Below are positions 56,538 through 64,000 of a stretch of 64,000 bases of DNA, piece by piece. Made by a program: the position numbers and the translations under genes. The stretch comes from an uncultured Jannaschia sp. (GTDB taxonomy: Bacteria; Pseudomonadota; Alphaproteobacteria; Rhodobacterales; Rhodobacteraceae). Location of the stretch: positions 124,001 to 188,000 of the forward strand of contig CANLTZ010000003.1 in NCBI GenBank assembly GCA_947494145.1, in the 5' to 3' direction. The first letter of the stretch is position 1; every line of letters begins with the position of its first letter. The notes below the pieces were generated by a model, which was not told where the DNA came from, did no database searches, and worked only from the letters and a program-made list of their open reading frames with translations.

Positions 56538-57251
56538 TCACAGAAGGGCTCGAAGGCCCGACGCCAGCACCATGCCGTCGGAGCCCATGGCCACGACGTT
56601 GGCCCCCGCCGCGATCCAGCGGTCGGGGTTGGCGGCGAAGATGCCCGCAGGACGACCGGCGGCGCGGATACGGACGATGGCGTCTTCGAGCGCCGTCAGC
56701 ACGGCGGCGTCGCTGGGGGTCAGCCCCATATCGCCGGCCAGATCGGCGGGGCCCAGAAAGACGCAGTCGACGCCGTCCACGGCGCAGATGGCCTCTAACG
56801 CGGTCAAGGCGGCGCGACTTTCGGCCTGCACCCAGACCGAGATCTCCGCATTGGCGCGAGCCGGATAGCCTGGATCGGCGCCGTAGGCACCGGCGCGGGC
56901 GACGAAGGCACCCATGCCGCGGGTGCCTGCGGGCGGGTAGCGCGCGGCGGCCACGGCGGCGGCGGCCTGGTCGGGCGTGTCGACCATGGGGACAAGCAGT
57001 GTCTTCGCGCCCAAGTCCAGGGCTTGCTTGATCACCCAAGCCTCCCCTACCGGGACGCGGACGATGGCGTCGGGCGCGGCGATTAGGCGGCGGCGCAGGT
57101 CGGTTGGATCCCACGGCCCGTGTTCACCGTCGAGGACAAGCCAATCGAACCCGGCGGCAGCCGCGATCTCGGCGGCCTCGGGGCCCGGCAGATTCTGCCA
57201 GAGCCCGCGCAGGACGGCCCCACTGGCCAGACGTTGCTTGAGCGCGTTCAT
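56538..57251 (-). CDS. HpcH/HpaI-family class II aldolase/lyase
   Basis: 237 aa from ATG 57251 (MNALKQRLASGAVLRG), four codons inside the open frame. TIM-barrel with LVLDGEHGPWDPTDLRR (phosphate/metal region), GTRGMGAFVARAGAYG (Arg for substrate), VWVQAESRAALTALEAI (metal Glu/Asp), VDCVFLGPADLAGDMG. Cleaves 2-keto-3-deoxy or 4-hydroxy-2-oxo acids to pyruvate plus an aldehyde. Divergent from the TRAP operon (115 bp), a pairing that fits uptake and cleavage of an oxo- or sugar-acid (inference). Confidence 0.88.
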   Translation of the reverse strand: MNALKQRLASGAVLRGLWQNLPGPEAAEIAAAAGFDWLVLDGEHGPWDPTDLRRRLIAAPDAIVRVPVGEAWVIKQALDLGAKTLLVPMVDTPDQAAAAVAAARYPPAGTRGMGAFVARAGAYGADPGYPARANAEISVWVQAESRAALTALEAICAVDGVDCVFLGPADLAGDMGLTPSDAAVLTALEDAIVRIRAAGRPAGIFAANPDRWIAAGANVVAMGSDGMVLASGLRALL

Positions 57252-57366
57252 GCCCCCGCGTCGCATGGTCGGAAGCGGCGGGCAAGTCTTGCCCGCACCG
57301 TTCCCTTGGCCTAGCTTTCGCCATCACACGCGGGGAGGGAGCCCCGCGCGACAGGGAGAAGACACA

Positions 57367-58377
57367 ATGAAATTGCTAACGACGACCACGGTCGCCGCGA
57401 TCACGCTCGCCTTTGCCGGAGAGGCCTTGGCCACGGAATGGAACGTCTCAGTATGGGGCAAGCGTCGCGCCTTCACCGAACATATCGAGCGCATGGCCGA
57501 GATTGTGGCCGAGCAGTCGAACGGCGAATTCACCATGAATATCAGCTATGGTGGCCTGTCCAACAACCGCGAGAACTTGGACGGCATTTCCATCGGCGCC
57601 TTTGAGATGGCCCAGTTCTGCGCGGGCTATCACCGCGACAAAAACCGCGCGATCACCGTGTTGGAATTGCCCTTCCTTGGCGTCCAGAACTTGGAACAGG
57701 AAGTGGCGGTGGCCTCGACGGTCTATGGCCACCCCGCCGTGGCCGAGGAAATGGCCAAGTGGAACGCAAAGATCCTGATGACCTCGCCCATGCCGCAATA
57801 CAACATCGTCGGCACCGGTGAGCCGCGTGACACGGTCGAAGAATTCGATGGCATGCGCGTGCGCGCCACTGGCGGCATCGGGTCGGTGATGGAAAGCGTT
57901 GGCGCGGTCCCGACCTCGGTAACGGCGACCGAAGCCTATAACGCCATGGAATCGGGCGTGGTGGATTCGGTGGCCTTTGCCCAACACGCCCACCTGTCTT
58001 TCGGCACCATCGACATCGCCGACTGGTGGACCGAGAACCTGAACCCCGGCACCGTCAACTGCCCCGTGGTGGTCAATATCGACGCATATGACGCACTGTC
58101 AGACGAGCATCGGGCCATTTTGGACAATGCCGTCGGCGCGTCGCTGGACCATTACCTAGACAACTACGCCGTGCTTCTGGAGGGCTGGGAAACCACGCTG
58201 GCAGAAAAGGGCGTGGAGAAGGTGACCGTGTCCGAGGCGGAGATCGAGAAGCTGCGCGCCAACGCGGCCCCGATCCACGAAGCCTGGATCGAAGAGGCGA
58301 CCGCCAACGGGTTGCCGGGTCAGGAACTCTATGAGCTGACCTTGGAAGCGGTGGCCGCCAACGCGCCCTCGAACTGA
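57367..58377 (+). CDS. TRAP substrate-binding protein (DctP) of second operon
   Basis: 336 aa, Sec signal MKLLTTTTVAAITLAFAGEALA. DctP-family body with NWNVSVWGKRRAFTEHIERM-type start after cleavage, MNISYGGLSNNRENLDG, FDGMRVRATGGIGSVMESVGA, SVTATEAYNAMESGVVDSV. Binds an organic acid in the periplasm. Start at ATG 57367 after GGGAGAAGACACA. Followed by three hairpins before the permease genes, suggesting excess synthesis of the binding protein. Confidence 0.92.
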   Translation: MKLLTTTTVAAITLAFAGEALATEWNVSVWGKRRAFTEHIERMAEIVAEQSNGEFTMNISYGGLSNNRENLDGISIGAFEMAQFCAGYHRDKNRAITVLELPFLGVQNLEQEVAVASTVYGHPAVAEEMAKWNAKILMTSPMPQYNIVGTGEPRDTVEEFDGMRVRATGGIGSVMESVGAVPTSVTATEAYNAMESGVVDSVAFAQHAHLSFGTIDIADWWTENLNPGTVNCPVVVNIDAYDALSDEHRAILDNAVGASLDHYLDNYAVLLEGWETTLAEKGVEKVTVSEAEIEKLRANAAPIHEAWIEEATANGLPGQELYELTLEAVAANAPSN

Positions 58378-58384
58378 ACGGTTG

Positions 58385-58470
58385 AAAAGTCTTTTAAAAC
58401 AAGACTTTTACAAAAACTCTTAATGTAAGAGTTTTCCTGCGCGGGCGGTCTAAGCCCGCGCTTTCTTCTC
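58385..58470 (+). terminator. Three consecutive hairpins between TRAP binding-protein and permease genes
   Basis: Hairpin 1: AAAAGTCTT-TTAAAAC-AAGACTTTT (58385-58409, 9 bp). Hairpin 2: AAAACTCTTA-ATG-TAAGAGTTTT (58413-58435, 10 bp). Hairpin 3: GCGCGGGC-GGTCTAA-GCCCGCGC (58439-58461, 8 bp) followed by TTTCTTCTC, a typical intrinsic-terminator tail. All stems are perfect; 1 and 2 are A/T-rich, unlike the surrounding GC-rich DNA. Confidence 0.85.
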
Positions 58471-58482
58471 AGCCGAGGCGCC

Positions 58483-59121
58483 ATGGCCACCACATCCTCT
58501 GTCCTGTCTGACGACACTCGCCTGTCGCGCACCGATCGCGCCCTGCTGCGCATGGAGAAAGCGCTGAACCTGGCCGCCGGCATCACGATCTTCGCGCTCG
58601 TCCTGCTGGCCATTGCCAATGTATTGCTGCGCAAACTGCTCAACGCGCCCGTGCCGGGCTACATCGACTGGACCGAGCAGTTCATGGCCGTTTTCGCCTT
58701 TCTAGGCCTGGCATACGTGCAGCGCGAGGGTGGGCATATCCGCATGGATCTGCTGGTGGGGAACCTGAAGGGGCGGCTTCTGTGGCTCTTTGAATTCCTG
58801 TCGGTGATCTTCATGCTGCTGGTGGTGACTGCGCTGATCTATGGCACGTGGTTCCATTTCGACCGTAGCTTCGACTGGAACGCACCGAACTGGTCCACCG
58901 ACAGCTCCATCGATATCGCGCTGCCGCTATGGCCATCCAAGCTGGCCGTGCCGGTGGCGCTGACCTTCCTATGGCTGCGGCTGGCCTTGCAAATATGGGC
59001 CTATGGGCGCGGCTTGCGGCTGGGGGGGACGGACATCGTGGCCGTGCCCCTTCCCGAAGACCCGGCAGAGCAGGCCAGCAAGGAAGCCGCCACCGTCGGC
59101 GCAGTTGGTCGCGATGGATAG
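58483..59121 (+). CDS. TRAP transporter small permease (DctQ), second operon
   Basis: 212 aa, near-classical DctQ with four membrane helices (about 30-50, 65-85, 102-122, 145-172): FALVLLAIANVLLRKLLNAPVPG, EQFMAVFAFLGLAYVQREGGHIRMDL. The conserved R-x-D after TM2 (HIRMDLL) is present. Preceded by the hairpin array; its stop overlaps the large permease start by 8 bp. Confidence 0.92.
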   Translation: MATTSSVLSDDTRLSRTDRALLRMEKALNLAAGITIFALVLLAIANVLLRKLLNAPVPGYIDWTEQFMAVFAFLGLAYVQREGGHIRMDLLVGNLKGRLLWLFEFLSVIFMLLVVTALIYGTWFHFDRSFDWNAPNWSTDSSIDIALPLWPSKLAVPVALTFLWLRLALQIWAYGRGLRLGGTDIVAVPLPEDPAEQASKEAATVGAVGRDG

Positions 59122-60532
59122 CATTATCGACATGAAGGCCCTGCTGGAGGGCGTGAGCATCTTTGAGGTGTCGCTGTGGCTGTCGGGCCTGCTGTTGGTC
59201 CTAGTGCTGATCGGCGTCCGCGTGGCTTTTGCCGCCGCGTTCATCGGCTTCATGGGGCTCTGTGCCTTCTTCATGCAGCGCCAGGGCTTCGATCAGGGGC
59301 TGGTGACGGCGGCGAAGTTGGCAGGCCAGGTGCCCCATTCCAAGGCCACGCAATATTCGCTGAGCCTGATCCCCACCTTCATCCTGATCGGCTACTTGGC
59401 CTATTACGCAGGGCTCACGACCTACCTGTTCGAGGCCGCAAAGCGTTGGGTCGGCTGGGTGCCCGGCGGCCTGGGTGTGGCAACCGTGTTCGCCACGGCG
59501 GGCTTCGCGGCGGTGTCTGGCGCCTCGGTGGCCACCTCGGCCGTCTTCGCGCGCATCGCCATCCCGGAAATGCTGCGCGAGGGCTATGACAAGCGGTTCG
59601 CGGCGGGGGTGGTGGCCGCAGGCGGCACGTTGGCCAGCCTGATCCCGCCCTCGGCCATTCTGGTCATCTACGCCATCATTGTGGAGCAGTCGGTGGGCAA
59701 GCTGCTGCTCGCGGGCTTTCTGCCCGGCCTGGTCTCGGCGCTGATCTATGGCGCGTTGGTCATGGGATTGGCCCGCCTGCGTCCCACGCTGGGCCCGCCC
59801 GTGGGCGGCTATAGCTGGAAGCAGAGGTTTTCGGCCCTGCCCGGCGCCATGCCCATCCTGCTGGTGGTCTTCATCATCGTCTATTCCATCTATTTCGGCT
59901 GGGCCACGCCCACCGAGGCGGGCGCCTTGGGCGCGGGCGTGGTGCTGGCCATGGCGATCTGGAAAGGCATGAAATGGCGCGACCTCCATGGCGCATTGAT
60001 GGAAGCGGCCAAGCTGACGGTGATGATCTTCGCCATGATCTGGGGCGTGCTGATCTATGTGCGCTTCCTGGGCTTCGCGAAGCTGCCCGACGCGTTCGCA
60101 GATTTCATCACCTCGCTCGATATGGGCCCCTATCAGATCCTGTTGCTGATCTTGCTGGTCTATGTCGTGCTGGGCATGTTCATGGACGCCATCGGGATGC
60201 TGATCCTGACGCTGCCCATCACCTTCCCCGCTGTCATGGCGCTGAACGGGGCTGAGGCCGGCGGCGTGGGTACGCTTGGCATGACCAACGAGGAAGCGGC
60301 CATCTGGTTCGGGATCATCGTGGTCAAAATGGCGGAGCTTTGTCTGATCACGCCGCCTATCGGGCTCAATTGCTTCGTGGTGGCGGGCGTGGCGCAGGAT
60401 TCGAAGATGGATATCTCAGTGCAGGACGTGTTCCGGGGTGCATCGCCCTTCTTTGCCGCCGATGTGGCCACCGTCGCCGTGCTGATCGCCTTCCCGGGCA
60501 TCGTGCTTTGGCTGCCCGGGCTGGTCGGATAG
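59114..60532 (+). CDS. TRAP transporter large permease (DctM), second operon
   Basis: 472 aa from ATG 59114 (MDSIIDMKALLEGV), which overlaps dctQ by 8 bp; the longer frame is shadow of dctQ. Classical DctM with about 12 helices: LIPTFILIGYLAYYAGL, VAAGGTLASLIPPSAILVIYAI, FGWATPTEAGALGAG, VVKMAELCLITPPIGLNCFV. Sodium-coupled uptake partner of the binding protein at 57367. Confidence 0.94.
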   Translation: MDSIIDMKALLEGVSIFEVSLWLSGLLLVLVLIGVRVAFAAAFIGFMGLCAFFMQRQGFDQGLVTAAKLAGQVPHSKATQYSLSLIPTFILIGYLAYYAGLTTYLFEAAKRWVGWVPGGLGVATVFATAGFAAVSGASVATSAVFARIAIPEMLREGYDKRFAAGVVAAGGTLASLIPPSAILVIYAIIVEQSVGKLLLAGFLPGLVSALIYGALVMGLARLRPTLGPPVGGYSWKQRFSALPGAMPILLVVFIIVYSIYFGWATPTEAGALGAGVVLAMAIWKGMKWRDLHGALMEAAKLTVMIFAMIWGVLIYVRFLGFAKLPDAFADFITSLDMGPYQILLLILLVYVVLGMFMDAIGMLILTLPITFPAVMALNGAEAGGVGTLGMTNEEAAIWFGIIVVKMAELCLITPPIGLNCFVVAGVAQDSKMDISVQDVFRGASPFFAADVATVAVLIAFPGIVLWLPGLVG

Positions 60533-60794
60533 CGCAGGCCGACGAATCGGGCCCGTAGGCTTCAAACCGGCGGAAACGGGCCCGAAGCGCGCACGCGGCC
60601 CGGTGCGTCGTTGCCGATACGGCAATGCGCGATTTTGACGTGCAGGAAGATGCGTAAGCAAAGTGCCTATTCCGGCAGCACCATGCGCGATTCCAACAGG
60701 TTGTGCCCTGCCCGGCGCATTGTCTCCGCGTCTCGGGTCTAAGGGTGCCGGGCGTCACGAGAACGCCTGTGGAGAGAAACCTGGAGTTAAAACC
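60533..60794. other. 262-bp intergenic region
   Basis: No gene seen. It contains several inverted repeats, including TTGCCG-ATA-CGGCAA near 60610 and a GGGCCCG/CGGGCCC pair (around 60550-60591) that could form a terminator-like structure for the TRAP operon, without a T-run. The last bases GGAGTTAAAACC are the ribosome-binding region of the EF-hand gene. Confidence 0.4.
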
Positions 60795-61025
60795 ATGAAA
60801 ACGTATCTGAGCACCGCCGCCGCCGCCCTTCTTCTGACCGTGCCTGCCTGGGCGCAGTCCGCCCTCGACACCAACGGAGACGGCCTGGTGACGATGGAAG
60901 AAGTGCAGGCCGCCTATCCCGAGGTGACCGCGGATGTCTTCGCATCCATGGATGCCGATGCGGACGGTGCGCTGAATGATGCAGAGATCGCGGCGGCAAC
61001 GGAAGCTGGCCTCTTGCCGTCCTGA
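60795..61025 (+). CDS. Small exported EF-hand protein
   Basis: 76 aa. Signal peptide MKTYLSTAAAALLLTVPAWA, then two EF-hand loops: DTNGDGLVTMEE (25-36) and DADADGALNDAE (53-64), with Ca2+ ligands at positions 1, 3, 5 and 12 of each. Periplasmic calcium binding is predicted; role unknown. Family relatives are frequent in Rhodobacteraceae. Followed by a textbook terminator. Confidence 0.88.
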   Translation: MKTYLSTAAAALLLTVPAWAQSALDTNGDGLVTMEEVQAAYPEVTADVFASMDADADGALNDAEIAAATEAGLLPS

Positions 61026-61061
61026 TCCCCGCGAGGGACGGCCCCCACCCGACCGTCCCGC

Positions 61062-61098
61062 AACGCCCGGCCGCCCCTGGCCGGGCGTTGTTTTATTT
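61062..61098 (+). terminator. Rho-independent terminator after the EF-hand gene
   Basis: Perfect 11-bp stem AACGCCCGGCC/GGCCGGGCGTT with a 6-nt loop, followed by GTTTTATTT. The best intrinsic terminator in the window. Confidence 0.93.
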
Positions 61099-61182
61099 CG
61101 GCGACCCCGCTTGGCGGTCCGAAGCAAGATGGGCGGGTCGGCGCCATTTCCTGGCGCGGCAAAACGTCTTAACGTTGCGTCC

Positions 61183-62262
61183 ATGTCCCTGCTTAAGGCT
61201 CTCAACCTGCGCCTCCCGATCATCCAGGCCCCCATGGCTGGTGTATCCACCCCCGACCTCGCCGCGGCAGTTTCGAATGCAGGCGGGCTGGGCTCGCTCG
61301 GCGTGGGTGCCACCCATGCGGACGGCGCGGCCCGGATGATCGATGCAACGCGCGCCCGTACCAACCGCGCGTTCAGTATCAACTTGTTCGTTCACGGCAC
61401 CGTCAAAGCCGACCCGGTGCGCGAAGCGGCATGGCTTGATGCCATGCGCCCGCTTTTTGCAGCCCAGAAAGCGGTCCCTCCTGATAGGCTGCGCCCCCTT
61501 TATCTCAGTTTCAACGAAGACGACGCGATGCTCGATATGCTGGTCGCCCGCGCCCCGGCTGTTGTCAGCTTCCATTTCGGCATTCCCCATGCCGACCGCA
61601 TTGCACGGCTCAAATCCGCGGGCTGCCACTTGCTGGCCACCGCAACCAGTTTGGATGAAGCCGAGGCCGCCCGGGCCGCAGGGATCGACGCCGTCGTTGC
61701 CCAAGGGATCGAGGCAGGTGGCCATCGCGGCGTCTTCGACCCAGACGCGCCCGATGCGGGACTTGGCACGCTGGCCCTGACCCGTTTGCTGGTCGCCAAG
61801 TCGGGCCTGCCTGTCATCGCTGCGGGCGGTATCATGGATGGCGCGGGGGTCCGCGCCGCCCTTGAGCTTGGCGCGATCGCCGCGCAATTGGGCACCGCTT
61901 TCATCGCCTGCCCGGAAAGCGCCGCCAATGAGGAATACCGCGCCGCCTTGGCCGGGCCAGGCGCAAACCAGACGACCATGACCCGCGTCATTTCGGGACG
62001 CCCTGCGCGGTGCCTGGGCAACCGCTTCACCGCCTGGGATGCGGGCAATTTGCCACCGGTGCCAGATTACCCCATCACTTATGACGCGGGAAAAGCGCTT
62101 CACGCTGCGGCAGCCGCGAACGGGGACCATGGCTACGGTGCCCATTGGGCGGGTCAAGGCGCGCCCCTTGCCCGCAGACTTCCCGCTGCCGAGTTGATGA
62201 CCCAACTTGCCGTCGAGCTTCGCGACCACCTGCCAGAGGCGCACGATTATTCGGCCGAATAA
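61183..62262 (+). CDS. Nitronate monooxygenase-type FMN protein
   Basis: 359 aa from ATG 61183; the longer frame upstream crosses the terminator. TIM-barrel NMO/NPD family: LRLPIIQAPMAGVSTPDLAAAV, FSINLFVHG, VVSFHFGIP, VVAQGIEAGGHRG (catalytic His region), PVIAAGGIMDG and GAIAAQLGTAFIACPES (FMN phosphate loop). Oxidises alkyl nitronates using O2; the exact class (NMO or a related dioxygenase) is not settled from sequence. Confidence 0.9.
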   Translation: MSLLKALNLRLPIIQAPMAGVSTPDLAAAVSNAGGLGSLGVGATHADGAARMIDATRARTNRAFSINLFVHGTVKADPVREAAWLDAMRPLFAAQKAVPPDRLRPLYLSFNEDDAMLDMLVARAPAVVSFHFGIPHADRIARLKSAGCHLLATATSLDEAEAARAAGIDAVVAQGIEAGGHRGVFDPDAPDAGLGTLALTRLLVAKSGLPVIAAGGIMDGAGVRAALELGAIAAQLGTAFIACPESAANEEYRAALAGPGANQTTMTRVISGRPARCLGNRFTAWDAGNLPPVPDYPITYDAGKALHAAAAANGDHGYGAHWAGQGAPLARRLPAAELMTQLAVELRDHLPEAHDYSAE

Positions 62263-62358
62263 TCGGAGCAGGCCCGTTAGATGCCAGCGCCCCGCCCGAC
62301 CGGCGCACGCAACATTCGGAATAATCCCACATCCTGCGAGAAACTTTCTCTTGCCCTG

Positions 62359-62386
62359 TTGACGACCCCCGCGCGATCCGTATGGT
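62359..62386 (+). promoter_or_regulatory. Candidate promoter of the ilvB leader
   Basis: TTGACG (62359-62364) and TATGGT (62381-62386) with a 16-bp spacer, about 27 bp upstream of the leader-peptide ATG. Confidence 0.5.
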
Positions 62387-62412
62387 CCCTGCCACGAACA
62401 AAGGAAACCGTG

Positions 62413-62460
62413 ATGGCCACGCTTCTCGTAATTGTAGGATCAGGGTGCATGGGTCGCTAA
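62413..62460 (+). CDS. ilvB leader peptide (attenuator)
   Basis: 15-residue ORF MATLLVIVGSGCMGR preceded by AAAGGAAACC. Residues 4-8 are Leu-Leu-Val-Ile-Val, the three branched-chain amino acids in a row. An intrinsic terminator begins 29 bases after its stop and ilvB starts 31 bases further on, the classic arrangement for ribosome-mediated attenuation. Too short for normal gene calling. Not matched to a named leader from memory. Confidence 0.85.
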   Translation: MATLLVIVGSGCMGR

Positions 62461-62518
62461 CCGCGACGGCCATATCGGCAACCATGCGCCCCCGGAGTTG
62501 ACCCCTCCGGGGGTTTTT
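62444..62518 (+). promoter_or_regulatory. ilvB attenuator: alternative pairing region and terminator
   Basis: Terminator: CCCCCGGAG (62489-62497), 7-nt loop, CTCCGGGGG (62505-62513), then TTTTT (62514-62518). Upstream GGTGCATGG (62444-62452, end of the leader ORF) can pair with CCATGCGCC (62482-62490), and ATGGCC (62413-62418) with GGCCAT (62468-62473). These alternatives would depend on where the ribosome stalls. Confidence 0.8.
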
Positions 62519-62548
62519 CGTGGGACGCCGCAGAAAGGAACAGGACAG

Positions 62549-64000
62549 ATGACCAAGCAGATGACCGGCGCACAGATGGTCGTGAAAGCGCTCAAGGACC
62601 AGGGCGTCGACGTCGTGTTCGGCTATCCCGGCGGCGCGGTCCTGCCGATCTATGACGAGATCTTCCAGCAGAACGATATTCGCCACATCCTGGTCCGCCA
62701 TGAACAGGCCGCCGTCCATGCGGCCGAAGGCTACGCACGCTCCACCGGCAAGGTTGGCGTCGCGCTCGTTACTTCTGGACCCGGTGCCACCAACGCGGTC
62801 ACGGGGCTGACCGACGCGCTGATGGATTCGATCCCGATCGTCGTGCTGTCAGGCCAGGTGCCCACCTTCATGATCGGCTCGGACGCGTTCCAGGAAGCCG
62901 ACACCGTGGGCATCACGCGGCCCTGCACCAAGCATAACTGGCTGGTCAAGGAGACGGATCGGCTGGGCGCTGTCGTGCATGAAGCGTTCCATGTCGCCCA
63001 ATCCGGTCGCCCCGGCCCGGTACTGGTCGACATCCCGAAGGATGTCCAATTCGCCTCGGGCGCCTATGTCAGCCCGGACGAGGCCGAGACGTCCCATTAC
63101 CAACCGCGCCTGCGCGCCGACCCAGACGCCGTGGCCCAGATGGTCGAGTTGATGGAAACCGCCGAGCGGCCGGTCTTCTATACCGGCGGCGGCGTCATCA
63201 ATTCCGGCCCGGCCGCCAGCACGCTTCTGCGCGAATTCGTCGAGGCCACGGGCTTTCCCATCACATCGACCCTGATGGGCCTGGGCGCCTATCCGGCGTC
63301 GGGTGAACATTGGCTGGGCATGCTGGGGATGCATGGTCTCTATGAGGCCAATATGGCGATGCATGGTTGCGATCTGATGATCAATATCGGCGCGCGTTTT
63401 GATGACCGGATCACGGGCCGCATCGACGCGTTCAGCCCCAAATCGCAGAAGGTCCATATCGATATCGACCCGTCCAGCATCAACAAGGTGGTCAAGGCCG
63501 ATGTCCCCTTGCTGGGGGACGTCTCCCACGTGCTGGAAGACGCGCTGCGCCTTTGGAAGGAACGCGGCCGCAAAGTGAACCGGGAAGGCTTGCAAAAGTG
63601 GTGGGCCCAGATCGAAACTTGGCGCGAAGTGCGCTGCCTGGCCTTCACCCAAGACGGGCCCACGATCCGGCCCCAGCACGCCGTGGCCCGGCTGGAAGCG
63701 CTGACCAAGGGGCACGACCGCTACATCTGCACCGAAGTGGGCCAGCACCAGATGTGGGCCGCGCAATATATGGGCTTTGAGGACCCCAATCGTTGGATGA
63801 CGTCTGGCGGCTTGGGCACCATGGGCTACGGCCAGCCTGCCGCCATGGGCGTTCAGGTGGCGCACCCCGATGCACTGGTCATCAACGTCGCAGGCGAGGC
63901 GTCGTGGCTGATGAACATGCAGGAAATGGGCACCATGGTGCAGTACCGCCTGCCCGTGAAGCAATTCATCCTTAACAATGAACGCCTTGGCATGGTCCGC
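62549..64000 (+). CDS. ilvB: Acetolactate synthase large subunit (partial, C-terminus outside window)
   Basis: 484 codons to the right edge, of an expected ~580. ThDP enzyme making acetolactate for Val/Leu (and acetohydroxybutyrate for Ile) synthesis. Catalytic Glu52 in VRHEQAAVHAAEGYAR; TSGPGATNAVTGL; FAD-region GARFDDRITGR. The ThDP/Mg motif, normally GDG...NN, reads GEAS (449-452) with Asn477 in ILNNERLGMV at the canonical distance, so the metal-binding Asp is Glu. Start ATG 62549 after AAAGGAACAGGAC. Regulated by the upstream attenuator. Confidence 0.95.
   Translation, partial: MTKQMTGAQMVVKALKDQGVDVVFGYPGGAVLPIYDEIFQQNDIRHILVRHEQAAVHAAEGYARSTGKVGVALVTSGPGATNAVTGLTDALMDSIPIVVLSGQVPTFMIGSDAFQEADTVGITRPCTKHNWLVKETDRLGAVVHEAFHVAQSGRPGPVLVDIPKDVQFASGAYVSPDEAETSHYQPRLRADPDAVAQMVELMETAERPVFYTGGGVINSGPAASTLLREFVEATGFPITSTLMGLGAYPASGEHWLGMLGMHGLYEANMAMHGCDLMINIGARFDDRITGRIDAFSPKSQKVHIDIDPSSINKVVKADVPLLGDVSHVLEDALRLWKERGRKVNREGLQKWWAQIETWREVRCLAFTQDGPTIRPQHAVARLEALTKGHDRYICTEVGQHQMWAAQYMGFEDPNRWMTSGGLGTMGYGQPAAMGVQVAHPDALVINVAGEASWLMNMQEMGTMVQYRLPVKQFILNNERLGMVR

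Overview
This window is chromosomal, GC-rich DNA from an alphaproteobacterium, most likely a member of the Rhodobacterales (Roseobacter/Rhodobacteraceae). The evidence is the iscR-nfs-sufB-sufC-sufD layout, an IscR without the classical cysteine triad, a CckA hybrid kinase with a CtrA-type box at its start codon, alphaproteobacterial direct-repeat LexA boxes at recA, several TRAP transporters and a LOV photoreceptor. No phage, integron, CRISPR array, insertion sequence or rRNA operon is visible. Most of the window is core genome with tightly packed, often overlapping genes.

Layout. 1-5.6 kb, minus strand: the SUF iron-sulfur cluster assembly operon led by iscR. It carries three extra small genes (DUF2513-like, YbjQ-like, membrane protein) between sufB and sufC, and sufD runs off the left edge. 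5.7-10 kb, plus strand: an alpha/beta hydrolase, a small acidic/Pro-rich protein, an HD phosphohydrolase, icd, a frameshifted YitT-type gene and an SMR efflux protein. 10-18.7 kb, minus strand: alaS, recA, cckA and an RsmB-type rRNA methyltransferase, with a small sulfotransferase gene divergent from recA. 18.8-26.5 kb: a two-domain SnoaL protein, a KDG-type sugar kinase, the copper module copA-cueR with its MerR-type operator, a GNAT, and an EnvZ-like kinase head-to-head with a metallo-hydrolase. 26.6-28.7 kb: tRNA-Asn, tRNA-Gly(CCC) and three small genes. 28.7-33.7 kb, minus strand: anmK-zwf-pgl-pgi, glucose-6-phosphate entry into the Entner-Doudoroff/pentose phosphate routes. 33.7-37.4 kb: tyrS, a small membrane protein and a flavin monooxygenase carrying an NTF2-like domain. 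37.5-39.7 kb: two overlapping cyclophilins and a LOV-domain protein whose kinase half looks dead.

39.8-49.6 kb: a TakP-type TRAP transporter (large and small permease, two near-duplicate Tat-exported binding proteins flanking a frameshifted gene). Divergent from it is a Cache-domain NarL-type histidine kinase whose probable response regulator lies past a small P-loop kinase gene. 49.8-56 kb: lytic transglycosylase, ssb, a class I/II aminotransferase, a PpiD-like chaperone and trpE. 56-60.5 kb: YaiI/DUF188, an HpcH/HpaI aldolase and a second TRAP operon with three consecutive hairpins between the binding-protein and permease genes. 60.8 kb to the end: a secreted EF-hand protein, a nitronate monooxygenase-type flavoprotein, an ilv leader-peptide attenuator, and ilvB cut by the right edge.

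The most interesting non-textbook signals are: a dispersed hairpin-plus-core repeat present four times; the CtrA-like palindrome wrapped around the cckA ribosome-binding site together with a ~175-residue insert in CckA; twin LexA boxes in opposite orientation at recA; the LOV pseudo-kinase directly downstream of a TRAP operon; and the triple hairpin inside the second TRAP operon. Two genes (YitT-like, and the TRAP-embedded gene) carry single-base frameshifts. Three of these four indels fall in or at G/C runs, so sequencing error must be ruled out before calling them pseudogenes.
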